64,000 nt of DNA from Ramazzottius varieornatus (GCA_001949185.1 BDGG01000001.1:8341067-8405066), one strand, 5' to 3'; shown: positions 47,901-63,500, counted from the first letter of the stretch. Notes: generated from the letters alone by a model not told the origin. Program-made: numbers and translations.

Positions 47901-48049
47901 ACGGTGGGCCCTTGCCGCCCGCTTTGTCCCTGGCTAGCCGTATGATGTCTGAGTCTCCCGTCTCGCAGATGGCCGCTTTGAACGCTGTCAATGATCTGCT
48001 GCAAGCGCAGCACACACAGATGGACTCACATTCGACGCTTCAACAGTAA
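41941..48049 (+). CDS. MCRS1: Microspherule protein 1 (MCRS1) with a long N-terminal extension, 17 exons
   Basis: Exons: 41941-42268, 42339-42448, 42616-43048, 43277-43830, 43894-44160, 44381-44689, 44902-45204, 45285-45394, 45472-45580, 45633-45777, 45840-45933, 45998-46032, 46101-46208, 46361-46455, 46527-46742, 47121-47403 and 47679-48049. All phases agree, giving 1289 aa (human 462). MCRS1 is a nuclear protein of the INO80 and NSL chromatin complexes, also involved in spindle assembly. The MCRS N-terminal domain starts near residue 748 (LTDLGRWKPQDDMLLIVAVQ, then KFSCHFTAIEIQERWFNLLY), a coiled helix follows (EMDKIQRQNRERIHVLDAEI), and an FHA domain lies at about 990-1085 (SFGRS, VDVDMSLEG, NGSFRIENHGRRPVFVN). 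Residues 1-670 are Ser/Pro/Lys-rich with an AT-hook (RKVGRPRKV, about 76-84); the last 200 are also low-complexity. Intron 16 is GC-AG. Confidence 0.95.
42470..42553. repeat. Palindromic repeat in MCRS1 intron 2
   Basis: CAAGTGGCGCATCAGTGCAG and ATCCGCCACTTGGGAAAAAA with TCTTGTCGAGTTTGTTTGTCGAGCTC fill half of this 167-bp intron. Confidence 0.85.
44188..44312. repeat. Palindromic repeat in MCRS1 intron 5
   Basis: AAACTCGACAAGAATGTCTT, CCCAAGTGGCGCACC, a GTTACTGGCTG centre and AACGTGCGCCACTTGAAAGA form a full two-arm unit in the 220-bp intron. Confidence 0.9.
46219..46335. repeat. Palindromic repeat in MCRS1 intron 13
   Basis: The unit from GAGCTTCGGAAACAAACTCG to GCGACTTGGGAAAGCAATCT occupies about two thirds of the 152-bp intron and begins 11 bases after its donor. 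Confidence 0.9.
46822..46985. repeat. Palindromic repeat, tandem copy in MCRS1 intron 15
   Basis: Four arms are visible: CCAGTTGCGCACTTTTTCC, AACGTGCGCCACTGGGAG, TAAGTGGCGCACGCTG and AAGTGCGCCACTTTGGGAA. Confidence 0.85.
47448..47612. repeat. Palindromic repeat, tandem copy in MCRS1 intron 16
   Basis: Arms are CCCAAGTGGCGCAAG, TGTGCGTCACTTGGAG and CCAAGTGGCGCACGCC, and then a worn GCGCGCCGCTTGAG. The exon 16 frame would read into this repeat if the GC donor at 47404 were not used. Confidence 0.85.
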
Positions 48050-48277
48050 AGAGTTTACAGTGTGGAAGCAAGTTTCTCCAATGCTGAAAGTATGGTCGAA
48101 CCTTTCGCCAAGGAATACTAGACTGGCATGAAGCATTGTTTTTACTTTATCACTTACTGACAGTTTTAGTATACTGATTTTATTTGTTATCTCTTGTGTA
48201 AGCTGTGGTTGATATGGTTCGTTGAGAGGCTCGTTTTTCCTGTAAGAGAAGTCATGGATCCTGAACTTTCGAAGTTC

Positions 48278-48283
48278 AATAAA
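48278..48283 (+). promoter_or_regulatory. AATAAA polyadenylation signal of MCRS1
   Basis: AATAAA 229 bp after the MCRS1 stop codon, in an otherwise non-coding A/T-rich tail. Confidence 0.55.
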
Positions 48284-48690
48284 ATTTAGCCGTCAGCATA
48301 GAGGTATCGGATAATCGCAAGTTCGGAACAGCTGAATGGAAAAGGGAAAACTGGGTGGCATAATATAAAGAATAATGAAGTGATGTCGTAGCTGAGCTCT
48401 TTGTGCAAGATTATTAGGGGCATTATCGGGAATTATGTGGTCTGTGTTCTGAAGGACACACCCAGCTCGAACCTGACGTAACTTGTTATAACTGACCCCG
48501 CTGCTCTTTCACGTAATACGACCTGATCTGTGAAGAGCGCGACGCGGGGAGTCCTCAAATTCCCCCAAAAGTTATCGACCTTTCTCAAAACAATACCGAT
48601 CCCGGTCACATGGACGAAAAAGCCAAAGCGTTGGCCTCTACAACAGCCGACAAAACGAACCAGGATCGGACATACATTTGGGGACTCGCG

Positions 48691-48800
48691 TCGGCAAGCA
48701 AGCTCGACAAAATTGCTTTCCCCAAGTGGCGCGGTCTCTCAGTGTTATTGGCTGTAAGAGTGCGCTACTGGGAAAACCGATCTTGTCCAGTGTGTCTGAA
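48691..48800. repeat. Palindromic repeat, intergenic copy
   Basis: CGGCAAGCAAGCTCGACAAA, CCCAAGTGGCGCGG, a GTTATTGGCTG centre, GAGTGCGCTACTGGG and ACCGATCTTGTCC form one unit. Confidence 0.85.
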
Positions 48801-50321
48801 CAATTCTCAGTGGGCTCTCCTGGTTTGTCCCCTCTTTGTTTTTTGTGCTCCGAGAGACGGTTCATAGAGTCTGGCACAGTTGTTCTTTGACCAGGTGATT
48901 AGGGTTTGCCAAGAAAGGTGAACAGTGGGCGGGTACGGAAGGAGCGTGTAATCTGCCATCAAATGTGAGAAGATTACCACTCATTTATTTGATTGTTATT
49001 TGAGGGGAAGTACAGTAGCTTATCGCTTAGCTGTGTTGGAGGGACGTTTGCAGAAGGTTATTTCTGGACATGGAGACACATTCTGATGAGAATGAGTATA
49101 GCAGGAGCTCCAGTGATTATCTCCCTTTTGTTCCATGTTTCAATGACCATGGGACAGAGCAAAAACTGTGTCCAAATTCGATAAGCGGCTTGTCCACGCT
49201 TTACTCACAGTAATCCTAAGCTCTTGTAAGCTAAACTTGTATACATTGTTAAATAAAATAGTCACGAGAAGGCTTTTGGTAGAAATCCTTCTGTTTGAAA
49301 AGACATGTGTCGCCCAACGGGAATCTGCCAGGAGTGCCCTCATTACATCCCTAAACCTTTTCAGCTTTTTTAACGGTTCAACTATGCCTTATTCAAGTTC
49401 TTCCTAGTTACAGTCGCACCTCTAACTTTCGTTCTTGATTGATGAAAACATTTCTTGGCAAATGGTGTCGTCCGAAAAAATTCGAGGGATCGGGGCTTTG
49501 AGCTTCAGGCGTGTTCGTTCAGACAGGCCGGTTCTTCGGAATATTTTCGATCGCCGTAGGTTCGAAACTATCAATAATATGAAGCGTCACGCCCTTATTA
49601 ACGGATTACGAATGAATGGCGAAAGGTTCGACGCCTTTAAGCTGTATATTATGACGATATTGATTAGGTTGACATTTGAGAGTGTGAAGATGAGCTTAGG
49701 CAATTAAAATGATGTGTTGCCATCCGTCCTCAATGGGTCGTAATCGATGATCCCTCACCGACGTATCACTCTGTAGGCGTCCGGTGAAGAGGTGAAAGGG
49801 TGTACCTGATGATATGAATCAGTTTGCTTAGCAAATTAACCTGCAACATGGCTGTTATTGCACGGAAGGCTCTTTACCTATTTGCTCGGCATACACAAAT
49901 GTCACACAGTCGATTTGTGAGGTAAACGGGATCATCTTTTGTACGCGTTACATCCCCTTTCACCTACTTTCCATTGACGCCTAACGGGATTTACATCTCC
50001 GGTCAACATTCGTGTGAAAGAAACGATTGTCACATGCGTAGATATATAGCGTTTTATCCTTGTTTGGACAAACATACTTCCGTGACCTCTTCCCTTATGA
50101 TACACTGAGCTCTTGGGTAAACAGACGGCGAACAAGCCGGAAAATGATGTCAAATTTGTGCGCGGGTACATTCGCTGGACAACCAAACACGACTGGTAGG
50201 CATAAACGTCTTTATGCAGTGTCGGATTTGAAGCTGGAGAAACCGCCCGTCTGTTTTTGATGTAAATAGCATATTCATGATTTTCCAATATTTCTTTGGA
50301 AACTTTAAATCATTTGTGTGT

Positions 50322-50370
50322 GGGCGTTGAAGCGTGCGCCACTAGGCTTTCTTGTTATCGACAAAGGCAG
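50322..50370. repeat. Half palindromic repeat
   Basis: GAAGCGTGCGCCACTAGGCT with CTTGTTATCGACAAAG; a single arm. Confidence 0.6.
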
Positions 50371-51346
50371 TGTCTGAATTTGACGTTTGAAAGTTTCCGA
50401 CATTATGTTAAATGGCGTCGTTCGCTTCTCCTCGTAAATTCAACAATGGAGGTGTGCGTTTGAAGGGGAAGATTTTAAAATTGAAATATGTGGACAGATT
50501 AGTGTGGAGAGCCGTCAAAGCGTGAAATTAGACGACACGTCCCCACAGTCCCACTTGTGGACATTTCGATGATGCATCAACGTTGACCAAAAGTGCGCTA
50601 ATCGATCGCGATGAAAGTATCATACTCGGAAAATGTAGGGCGTTATTAGCTGATGGTGAGCAATGTCTCACCTCAAGCGTGTAACTATTCGTAACAATAC
50701 CATATGCAGATCTGGAAAATCAGCTGTATATGGGCCATACAATCATTGTTCAACATCGCTAGACATATTTTCGAACTGGTTTTGCTTCACAGAGAGAAAG
50801 CAAAGTGGACCACACCCGAGCCACGCGCGTCACCTCGTCGCCGACCACATTTCTCCCTTTGTTTCTTCAATAGCAATTGTAACACTGGTATTTCAAATCA
50901 AGAGCCTTCATTCAGTCTACAACTGCGCCCATTTGCATGCTGTTAAAGGTCACCATGGTCGACAGCCAAATACCACTACTTTCATCGTTTCTTTACTTTG
51001 ACTCAGTGTAACCTGAAAGAGAACCGCGGAGACGTCTTTCTTTTGTCGTTCCACAAGGACGGTGGCGCAGTACGAAATTGCCAGAAGGATATTGGTTATG
51101 AAAGGAGGGGAACGAAAATTAAAGGGCTGGATTGGAATGAATTCCTTCCGGAGTTTGGGCATGTGGAGGTGATGATCAGTTTAGGGTGATTGTTGGTTTA
51201 GGGAGCATTTTCCAGCTCGTCAATGAAATGTACCTCAGCGGGATCCCGCTAATTAGTTGCTTGAATCTTTTCAGCACCCAACAGCGATAAACAGAATGGC
51301 GGCCATGCGTGTAGTCTTCTTTGATTGCAAGGGCCGGGCTTAGCTA

Positions 51347-51686
51347 TACGAGGTAAACGTCATAATTTGGGCATATTTTTGGGACGTAATTCGGGTAACT
51401 CATATCTCAGCACCTGTAATATCTACCCACCTTCTTTAAGTTTTTTAAGATAGAAGAACCACTCTCCTAAAGCTTTCAACCGGTCTAAGGAAGCAAAATG
51501 GCTAAAAGTTCGAGAAATCGACTTCGGCGAGAAGAGGGGTATTCGCAATGTTAAAAAGCCTAAAGTTGTACGAACCGGCGTACGATGAACAATCAAGGTA
51601 GTGTAGACTGCAATGCTTCAACTTTCTGCATTACCCGAATTTTGTCCGGAAACTGGGTATGCCCGAATTATGTCCTCTACCTCGTA
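51347..51686. mobile_element. 340-bp MITE, copy 2
   Basis: The unit runs from TACGAGGTAAACGTCATAAT to ATTATGTCCTCTACCTCGTA, is flanked by TA on both sides, and matches copy 1 at 41181-41522 almost throughout. Confidence 0.88.
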
Positions 51687-51902
51687 TCCATAGCTTTTGT
51701 CATCCGGTACGTGTAAATTCTCTTCCTTCCGCACAGACCTCAAGAACTTGCTCTGCCGCCCAATTTCGATACTTATCGGTTCTACAGATTTGTCTTTACT
51801 CAGAAAACCTACACCTCCGCAGACCTACACGCCCCACTCTGCGAGGCTGCGGTAAGAAGATAAGTTGGTCATTTTACCTCCGCAGACAAACCGTACACAG
51901 AT

Positions 51903-52072
51903 TTTTCGCAAGTGGTGCACGGTTTCGGTACCATTAGCTGTGCGCCACTTGGATAAACGATCTTGCGGAGCCTGATTGTTTTTTCAAGTGCCGCACGTGC
52001 TGGATACTATTGGCTGGTTGTGTGCGCCACTTGGAAAAACAATTTTGTCGGGTTTGCTCGTCTGGGTCCGAG
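51903..52072. repeat. Palindromic repeat, tandem intergenic copy
   Basis: Arms are GCAAGTGGTGCACGG, CTGTGCGCCACTTGG, TTCAAGTGCCGCACG and TGTGCGCCACTTGG, with CGATCTTG and TTTTGTCGGGTTTGCTCGTC flanks. Confidence 0.85.
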
Positions 52073-53054
52073 CAAAAGCCCGCTTTGTGAATAAATCCCA
52101 ACGAAACGGAAAATAGTAAAAATCAAACTTGGTCAGTTGGCTTTTGTCATGGCTATGCTTCTGCATGATATCCACCGAGTTCAAGGCTTGTGGACATGAG
52201 AGTTATAAGTTCGAAGGACAGTATGTGGTGCGACCGGCATATTTCCCAGCAGGAAACCGGAAAATCCGAAAGTCATAGCGCTCATTACTGGTTGGGAATT
52301 GTGCTTAGTGCCCCGTGTCCATATTATACCAATTTTACAAAGCTGTGCGGAGTGCATTTTCGGCATATTTCAGCTTGAATGAATCGCTTTGAAGCATTTA
52401 GAGATTTGCATTGTGGGAGGAAGAAAGGGACAGTCGCCATTTTTGCACAAGGACATATTTCTGGCTGTTACAGAACAATACGTGAAAAGACCAGCAGACT
52501 GATTGAAACGAGAGGGGAATCAGGGATTGGACTGAAGACGTCTGGAGTGGTTGGATGCTCGGACTAGGCGGCTTAGACTTATTAAATCACGCTGCTCATT
52601 CCCATCCATTGTCATGGCATAGTCAAACATTACAGCTGCTCGTATAAGCAGATCAATGTACAGCTAATATGAACAGAGGACAAGATGACCAACCGGGAAC
52701 CTCCCCTCCGTTACAGAGTTTTCTTGCCCACTTTCCACCAGTCACTTTTCACACCAACTGCCCACAAGTGATTAGCCAAAAGACTACTGGTCTCCTTTAT
52801 CTCCTCGAACGTATTGTCCGGGATTTCGCAGTTCATGCTGCACGGCGGGATGTCCACTTGATGAGCGACACATCAGGAAACCCTTTAGCTCCCCACAAGA
52901 GTGACCTCTTCTATCGGCGCTCATCCGTAACGTTAAGTAACCATCAACATGTCCTCGCTCATGAAAAGACACTGTTACGGACATACATCAAACTACGGTG
53001 AAACGCATCACGAGCAACAGCATTTCCGATACAAGATCTTTACGACATAATTTG

Positions 53055-53240
53055 GGAGCTCGCCAAACAAACTTCCCAAGTGGCGCACGTTGTCAGTCTT
53101 ATTAACTCAAAGCCTGCGCAACTTTCAAAAAAGAACGGTATCGCGTTTGTCCTCTCAAGTGGCGCACGTTTCCAGTTTTATCGGCCAAAAGCATGCGCCA
53201 CTTTGAAAACGATCGTGTTAAGCTTGATGCCGAGCTGCCG
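53055..53240. repeat. Palindromic repeat, tandem intergenic copy
   Basis: CCCAAGTGGCGCACGTTGTC, a worn CCTGCGCAACTTTC, CTCAAGTGGCGCACGTTTCC and CATGCGCCACTTTGAAAACG. Confidence 0.85.
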
Positions 53241-54545
53241 TTCCGAGAACGGTTTGTGAATGCGTCATAAAAATCGGATAATTTTGGAGTAGAAGTCGAA
53301 AATTTTATATTGCAGTATTGACACTGGGGAATATTTTCGAGGTGCCCTGTATTAGGAAGAGCGGTGATGCACGATGCAAAAGGTGCTATCAGGCGATTAA
53401 ACGGTTTATGAAATGATCGATCAGATAGGTAAATTCGTGTCTCGGAACAGCTTTCAAGAGGCGACTAGGGAGTTTGTCAAAGCGCGAGGTGACACCAGCG
53501 GCCACAAAAAGATTAAACAGCAGATGCTTCATCAACGCTCCTGCCAAGTGCAAGAGGCTATTCCCTGAGCCATTTAGCCTGTATGGACCGACGTTGGAGT
53601 GGTGAACGCGCCGTTCGATACAAGTCGCGCACACGCTTTGCTCAACAAGAGCAACGTTCTGCACTCTCTTGTCCGTGGGAAACCATCACCGGAATATAAT
53701 GCAACACCACACACCAATCGTCTAAATTCATTTCTATCGAAAATATCTATTCAACTTTTTCCCGCTGATTTCTGCTCATGAAGTCATCAAAAAAGCAATT
53801 AAACAAAACATCATCAACCTTTAACAGAGAATTCTCAAAGATGCGCCAAATCGTTTGGAAAACTCTACGTAAGACTTCGAAAATCTGCACATGAGGTCGT
53901 GCAGGCACCTCATAGCGAAGCAGCCAGTTCTCAAGCATGCGCAACGTCGTTTGGGAAGACTAATGTAGGCCCTCGTACGCACCCGCATGAAGTCATGAAG
54001 CTACCCCATAGCCAGACGGCCAATTATGCGAATACGTCATCCCTGTGTCATCCGCCGTCCACCATATGGCCTCCGCTGTACCTCAGAGTACGTATGCGCA
54101 TTACCAGTTGACGAAGGCCTATTCCAGACAATATGACAATGGCTGCAATCGATGTGGAGAGAGCTAACTGGCGAGGTTGACTGGATGATCACGGTTGCCA
54201 GCAAGGTGAGCACCATTCACAGCTGGCCAGGCACTTTGCGCCACGGCAAGGCCAACCCGCCTATGAAGTGAGCGAGTACGGTACAAGATCAGCCAGCACC
54301 ACCAAGGTTTCTCCTGAGCAGTCGTCAACAGTGAACAGTCCGCGCCATTCAACTGCCCATTGTCGACTTTTACGGTGACCAAAGTGGACATCGCTGCACT
54401 TGCAACTTCCCCGCAACTGAGCAGCCGCCGCCACTTGTGACCTTTCCTTCTTTTCCCGCACTAACGTTATTCTCACGACAGTCTACTCAGTTTACTGTTA
54501 CCGATATCTACCTCGACGTTCTCAGTTTTTGATCAGTGAAGAAAA

Positions 54546-57264
<2,719 letters not shown>

Positions 57265-57573
57265 AAATTCCTTCGAGTTAATTTCGATGTACCTATTGTG
57301 TGAGAAATTGTGAAATGTGTTTGGTTCTTCTACAAAATTAATAGTGTTTACTGTACATACAGAAAACCAGAATTTTCCAGTACCACATATAAATTAACTG
57401 ACCTGCAAGCCGTTAGCAGCCAAGGCTAGAAAGAAGACCATCAAAGCCTTTCATGCTTCTCCACGCATCTTTCGTGACTGTCGATTTGGCCGTTTCCGTA
57501 TATTGAAGCTGGACCTGTGCAAGGATGTTTCGCGTGCCGCGTAAGTCTTCCAGCTTCTTGTCCAAAGCCTTCC

Positions 57574-60500
57574 TTAGTTGGCCTCTAAGAGACGGCAGAT
57601 GTGAGACATGATCTGGAGGTACTTCACTGTACGAGACTGGCTTGTTTTACCTGGCAAGGCATACTCGTGGGATTTGAAGTCCTTCGACAGCGCACCAAGG
57701 CTTCTCAGCGTTTCATCCGCAAACCTGCACAAAAACCATTTAGTGTTTCTTCCAAGCGGCGCACGCTTCCAGCCAGTAACATCGAAAACGTCATATCCGG
57801 CAGGCTCAACATCGGGACACATTCCAGCGCCGCCATGCGGACCACCACACTGTCGTCCTGCACGTAGGGCAGCAACAGCCGACTGGCATTTGGCAAGTGT
57901 CCGGCACCTTCCCTCAGTTTGTTCAGCACTTCCAGACGGTGGATGACAGCTTGCGGCTTGTTCTCCAGCAGATGCCGCAGGTGATGGTGGACCGAGGAGG
58001 AGAAGCCACAGTCGGACATGGCTCTGGCAGCGTCTCCTCGTACGCTTAAGGTGTTGTCGGAAGTGGCCATAACCAGAAGGTTGTGGTGGACTTGTTCCCA
58101 GTAAGGAAGGTACTCACCGTGGAGGTTGTATGGAGGCCAAGCTCCGTTGGGAAGCGCTCGCTGAATTTAACCTAAAGAACCAATGCGAAAAAGTAACATG
58201 GGGTTTGTGAAAACAAACTCAATACGATCGGTTTATCCAACCGGCGCCCGCTTCTAGCCAAAAACCCTGCAAGCATGCGCCACCTGCAAATACAACCATA
58301 TTCAACAAGATGATTTTCTCAAGTAGCGCACAGCCTCTGCTGGAAACACAGCACATGTGTGCCATTTGGGAAAACATTCTTGTCCAGTTTGTTTGCAGAG
58401 AAGCCAGTTCGGAAAATAATTGATGTCAGTAAAACAAACCTAGTTTAAAATAATAATAAATCCATAACATGAAAACCAAAGAGAAAATTTAACCTGCTGA
58501 AAATTATTAAGAATCCAATGACATCTAATAACATCCAATGACATCAAGAAGGAGATACTGACCGTGAGCAAAGCTCGTCGAGGAAGAGAGGCGTATCTTT
58601 CGGAATCTTGGACATGAGTTCCACCAGCTGAGCCTGCTTGGCCTCGTTGCTGGACTTGATGTCGAAAAGCTGGGCGAAGATCTCTTTGACGACCTCGAGG
58701 TCGAAGCGACCAGCCGTAATGAAGACATGACAAGCTGCCCACCAGTTGGCCTCATGGTGCGATCGCAGCAGGGCCAGCCTTTCCTTCTCCAGCTCAACCG
58801 GGATACTTCTGGTCTTGCTACACGTCATAATGGCTGCGGCTTGTCTGACAGGTCGGTGTAGATCCCAGCGAGCGAGATGGGCGATGATGGCCATCAGTTC
58901 CCCAAACGCTCGGTCCTAAAAAACCGAAACCATGATGTTTACTGCTTTACTGCTGATTTACTGCTTTTTCTAGGCGTTACAGAAAGTAGTTTCAGATTTT
59001 CTCCTCTTGACTTTTTACTCTGGTTCCCAAGTCTCACTTCCTTTTCCAGATCATGGTCCGTAAATTAGGAGCTGGACCGATAAACTGGACATGAACTGGA
59101 CACATTATCAGTATATTGCTGGCTAAAAGCGCGCGCGTTACTCGAAAAAGCTTATTTTGTCGAGTTATCAAGTAACGCACATTTCCAGTGTAAGTGACCG
59201 GTGGCGTGCGCCACTAGAGAGTACGATCTCGTCGAGTTTGCCGAGCTAGGTCCCGTTTCACGAGCTGCTCTTCGTTTTCCAGAATACGTCTTACCCAAGC
59301 TTTGATTTGCTTTTCGACTTCGAGGACCAGCAAGTAATGCCCACCGGCTCTGGAGATGTCTGGTCGAAGCGGTAGGACCGCTGCAAGAACCCCACGTAGC
59401 CTCGTTGTACCCGTGACGCTGGCCAAATAGTCGATGACTTCAACTGGTTGAGGGATCTTTGCTATACCGTCAACCAGCGAAAGTACGCCGAAGCAATGCG
59501 CCCAATGACGGACCAGGTCCTTCCAATACTCTTCCAAGTTCACCGACGGAAAATGATGCTGCTGCTGTCTTTCTGCGTCTTTGTTCGCTGACGTCACCGA
59601 CGCTTCTTTCGGCTCATCGGGAAGAATAGCGTCCTTTTCCGGTGGCTTGCTTGCTGGAAAAGAATACTGCAAACTGTTATCGACTAGGAAAATAAGATAT
59701 CTTCTTTACTGTGTTGAGTTTACCGGAATATGCGTGGGATATCGAAGCCAGCGTTTCTTAATCCGGTATGACAGCGGTTTCGATGTTCTGCCGGACTTTT
59801 GAAGTTTACGCCCAATGTAGAGTAGCTTTGCGTAGGGTAGCGGGATGACTTTCTCCTCGTGCTTCTGGAAGACATGTCCAGTATCATGTTTGATCGTGTC
59901 GTGATCCTCGCTTCCGGTGATGACCGGACTGTTCACAACTCGAGCACCTGCATCCAGAAACTAATTTAACTTGCCTCCCATAGGAAAACGGTTCGGAACT
60001 TCAATCATCGTAAAAAATAAACACACACCTTTGAGTCGTTCACGGCAGAACAAGTTTAAGCCAAGAGGATGGTCGTCCAGTTTCGACATCCTTCGCTCTG
60101 TCGGCGGTTTAACGACCTCAACAGCGCCCTCTCTTGGAAAGCGTTCGGTTATCGAAATTATGCTGGGATGTGGTAGAATCTCCTTTGTTTCTTCATCAAC
60201 CGCCCTTTTCTTCTTCCGCTTTCCATCTTTCATCGCACGGACGAAATGATACCACAGAGGATTTTTTAGAGGATCTTCCACCCAGAGATCCTTCATAACA
60301 CCATCACGGTAGTAACTGAAAAATATCGGCAGCCCAATTTACGGGATAACAATTTTAGCTCCGAACCAAATTTTTTGACATGAAACTGTAGGCAATCCAG
60401 AGGTTGATACGACGCTCGAGCAGAGCAAGAAAACGGATTAGCGTAGGAATGAGCCAATTGAAAGGGAGCACGTGGGCGGAGCCGAACCGACTAATGTGCT

Positions 60501-63500
60501 CGGTGCTTAATTCCCGAGTAAGGCATATGGGCCATCACTCGAGTGCGTAAGAAATCCGAGTAACGTTCCAACTGAGCTTTTCTGTAGGTATTTCCCCAAA
60601 AGTTTTTCAAAACCTCAGATTTGCTGTCAAGACGTCCCACCGAGGTTCCAACTGCCCCTTAAACTGCATCTTTCAGGGTTCAACGTCGGTTATTAATTAT
60701 TCGTCAAACTGTAGCAACGACTGCACGCTTGACTGTGACTTTGTCAACTTAGACACCAACAAAATCTCAGTTTGACTGTGGGTGTAATTGTGGCTTTCGA
60801 AAATTCGATGAGACTGAAACTTCAACTGTGACTTTTGCCACAATAAGAACTGTGTCTGTAACTGTGGCTTTTGCCACTTTCTGGATTTTACTTTGCCTTC
60901 AACTGCTGCTTTTCGTATCAAGATTCACTTGAGCTTTAAGCAGTCGGAATTGGACATCACGTTTTCCGTTGCTGTATCAGAACTGAAAGCTTCGTGTGAT
61001 TTGACATCGCATCTTACCAAAAAGTCATCAATCACGAAAATTGATGGAGGTTTTGCAAAACCTTCCGGAGAAGTTACGCTAATCGGCTGGATCGCGGAGC
61101 GAGTCTCAACCTCACCCGATTAGAGTAAGGAATGGGAGGGGCCAAAGTCTTACGCAACTCGGACTTCTTGCGCTGCTCGAGTTCGGTATCAACCTCTCTA
61201 ATATCAAGAGGGATCGAGTGCTAGCTTCGCCACGCTTCGCCACGGGTAGAAGTCTCACAAAACTGTGCACCCTTTTGAGAAGACTTTGCCGAAAAATCTA
61301 GGAGTGATTAGTAGCTGAAGCATCCTCACATGGGGGTTTATTGTCATAACAGATGCAGACGCACATTCGGGCTGTATGACGCCATTGTGACGTCAAAACC
61401 TTGTCAGTCGAAACGTCGAATCACTTCAGACTTTTCTGACGAAGTCATCTGACTCGTGGTCAGATGACCAAATTGACTTCAACATCCTGTGTTCCTTGAT
61501 GTCTGTTACATTAGGTTGCATCAGCAGTCTAACATTCCGCTTGGGGTCCCAAAACTTTAAAGTCGATTCCTGAACAATTCGACCAGCGATGGATATCCTG
61601 TAAATTGGCTGCCGATACCCATAAAAAGTTAACCAGATTGTTTTCTCAAGTGGCGCATATTATCAGTGTCAATAACTGAAACTCCTCCAGAGAGCCTGCG
61701 TCGTCCCTTCTCGGGCAGTAATCGAGCGTCTAGGAGCAAGAGTTAGCATCTTGGGACAATTCCGGATTTTTCGAAGTTTTTCTAGCTTTACTTAGTTTCT
61801 GCTGAGTCATGAATTGGTGCCCGATCAATCAGTTCTCAACAAGTCAATTCGAGTAAACGGTCAGTTGATTGAAACAAATTTGATTCATCTCAACACCCTG
61901 CCGGTCGGACAAATGGACAGTGATACAAATTTTACCGTAGGACCGACAGGGTAGGATTTACGATTTACACCCAAGGAGAGTCTGAATCGCAAACTCACCA
62001 GAGGAAGCTCGAGCTCCAGACAGCACGATTTTCCACTCAGGATGATTCCCAGAGTTTTTCTTATTTTTCTAATTGTTCTGACGAATTTTTCCAAGTTTTT
62101 GATAATTCATGAGTCGTAGTTCGGATTTAATCAATCAATTCTGTATTAACCATTCGGAGATGTTGGCGTATTGATTAATACGGAATTGATAACCCTGTTG
62201 ATAGTACCACTTGACGGCAGTGTACGATCAACATTCAACAGGGTATAATAATGCACTATGCCGGTACGTACAACAGATGACTAATGGTAGAGACCACTTT
62301 CGGTGCCAAGAAGTTTCTCTTTGATCTTCCGTCATAAGCTCAGGCTTGCCATATGTTGCCCCAATTTAAGGGCTTTAGAATGCCTGAACAGTTTTCTACG
62401 ATGACTCAAGTGGTCTATGATTCATTCTAAAGCTCCGCTGGAAGTCCAGCCTTCTGGGCGGAGCTCTCGCAACAGGGTATGATGTACGATCGACAAGAGA
62501 TGAGGTACGTCATTGTACGATCGACAGGGTATGATGTACGTCATTGTAAGATCGATAGGGTGTAACGTGACTCATGCTACCTGGTAGGTAGATAGGAAGA
62601 CTGACCACTACGAGCTGACCACTGGTCTTGCAAGGTCGACCACTAGTGGTTGACCGTTGGTCTTGATAGGTTGAACACTAGGGGTTGGCCATTGGTTTTG
62701 CTATGTTGACCACCGATACCAGCCATTGGCATTGGTAAGTTGACCGCCCAACCGCAGCTGGTTTATTGACCTATCCTTGCTGTCTATTGGTCAGCAGGCG
62801 TGGCAAGCGGTCCGCATTTCACTTGAATTGATTACTTGACTGAAAGACGCTCTTCATTACGTCAGGTGTGAATGAACCCGCAGTCCCATGCTTTGCTCTT
62901 TCCGCAATAGGCTCAGGCTTGCCATAGTTTGTTCGGATTCAAGGGCGATTGAATACTGAACAGCTTTCTACTGCTGACTCAACCGGTCTATGATTCATTC
63001 AATAGCGTCACCGGAAGCCGGAAAGACGTGTGACGCTCTCGCAAAGCGGTGCGCCCGTTAGAATCGCTTCCTGTCAAGTGGCGCACGTTCCTAGGTTTGT
63101 TGGCTAGAAGAGTGCGCCACCAGAAAAAAACAAACTGGTTGTGTTGGCCTGCCGAGCCCCAATTACAGTTTCGATTAGGAAATGGTAGATTCATCGAGAA
63201 TAACCACCTAAATGCTCCAGGTTTCCATTCTTCATCAGGAACTCTGATTAGGTTCTGCCGTAGCTTCCTCAGCATTTCAAACTTGAGGATGGCATGCTGC
63301 AGATATTCGATTCGTTCGTCGTTGATGGCCATGGTACTGTACTCGCTCAAGACTGTGGCCTGAACACCACAACGCCGGTCAATCTTCTTGTGGAGAACAT
63401 TGCGGGACACTTTCGGTACTTTCGTCTCCGTCAGGAACCGGCCTGTGACTTCTTGAAGCAACGGCAAGGTTCGACAGTTCCAGTAGAACATCCTGCCCGG

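Larger units (their letters stand above)
48300..54545. other. Long intergenic stretch between MCRS1 and the Fezf gene
   Basis: No gene was recognised. ORFs at 48993-49184, 49435-49707, 49932-50288 (-), 50663-51001, 52379-52567 and 52669-53001 have no known domain or splice context. The stretch holds palindromic repeats, one clear MITE copy and unassigned sequence; it may contain Fezf regulatory DNA, which cannot be seen directly. Confidence 0.45.
60316..63207. other. 2.9-kb intron of the HEAT-type gene, repeat-rich
   Basis: Contains a CTGTGACTTTTGCC-type degenerate tandem stretch (about 60710-60890), a possible inverted pair CTCGAG...AAGAA(A/G)TCCGAGT at 60538-60565 and 61153-61181, a worn palindromic repeat (61628-61675), tandem GTACGTCATTGTACGATCGA units (about 62479-62561), a 35-bp minisatellite and a 110-bp direct repeat. 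No ORF of note. Confidence 0.6.
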
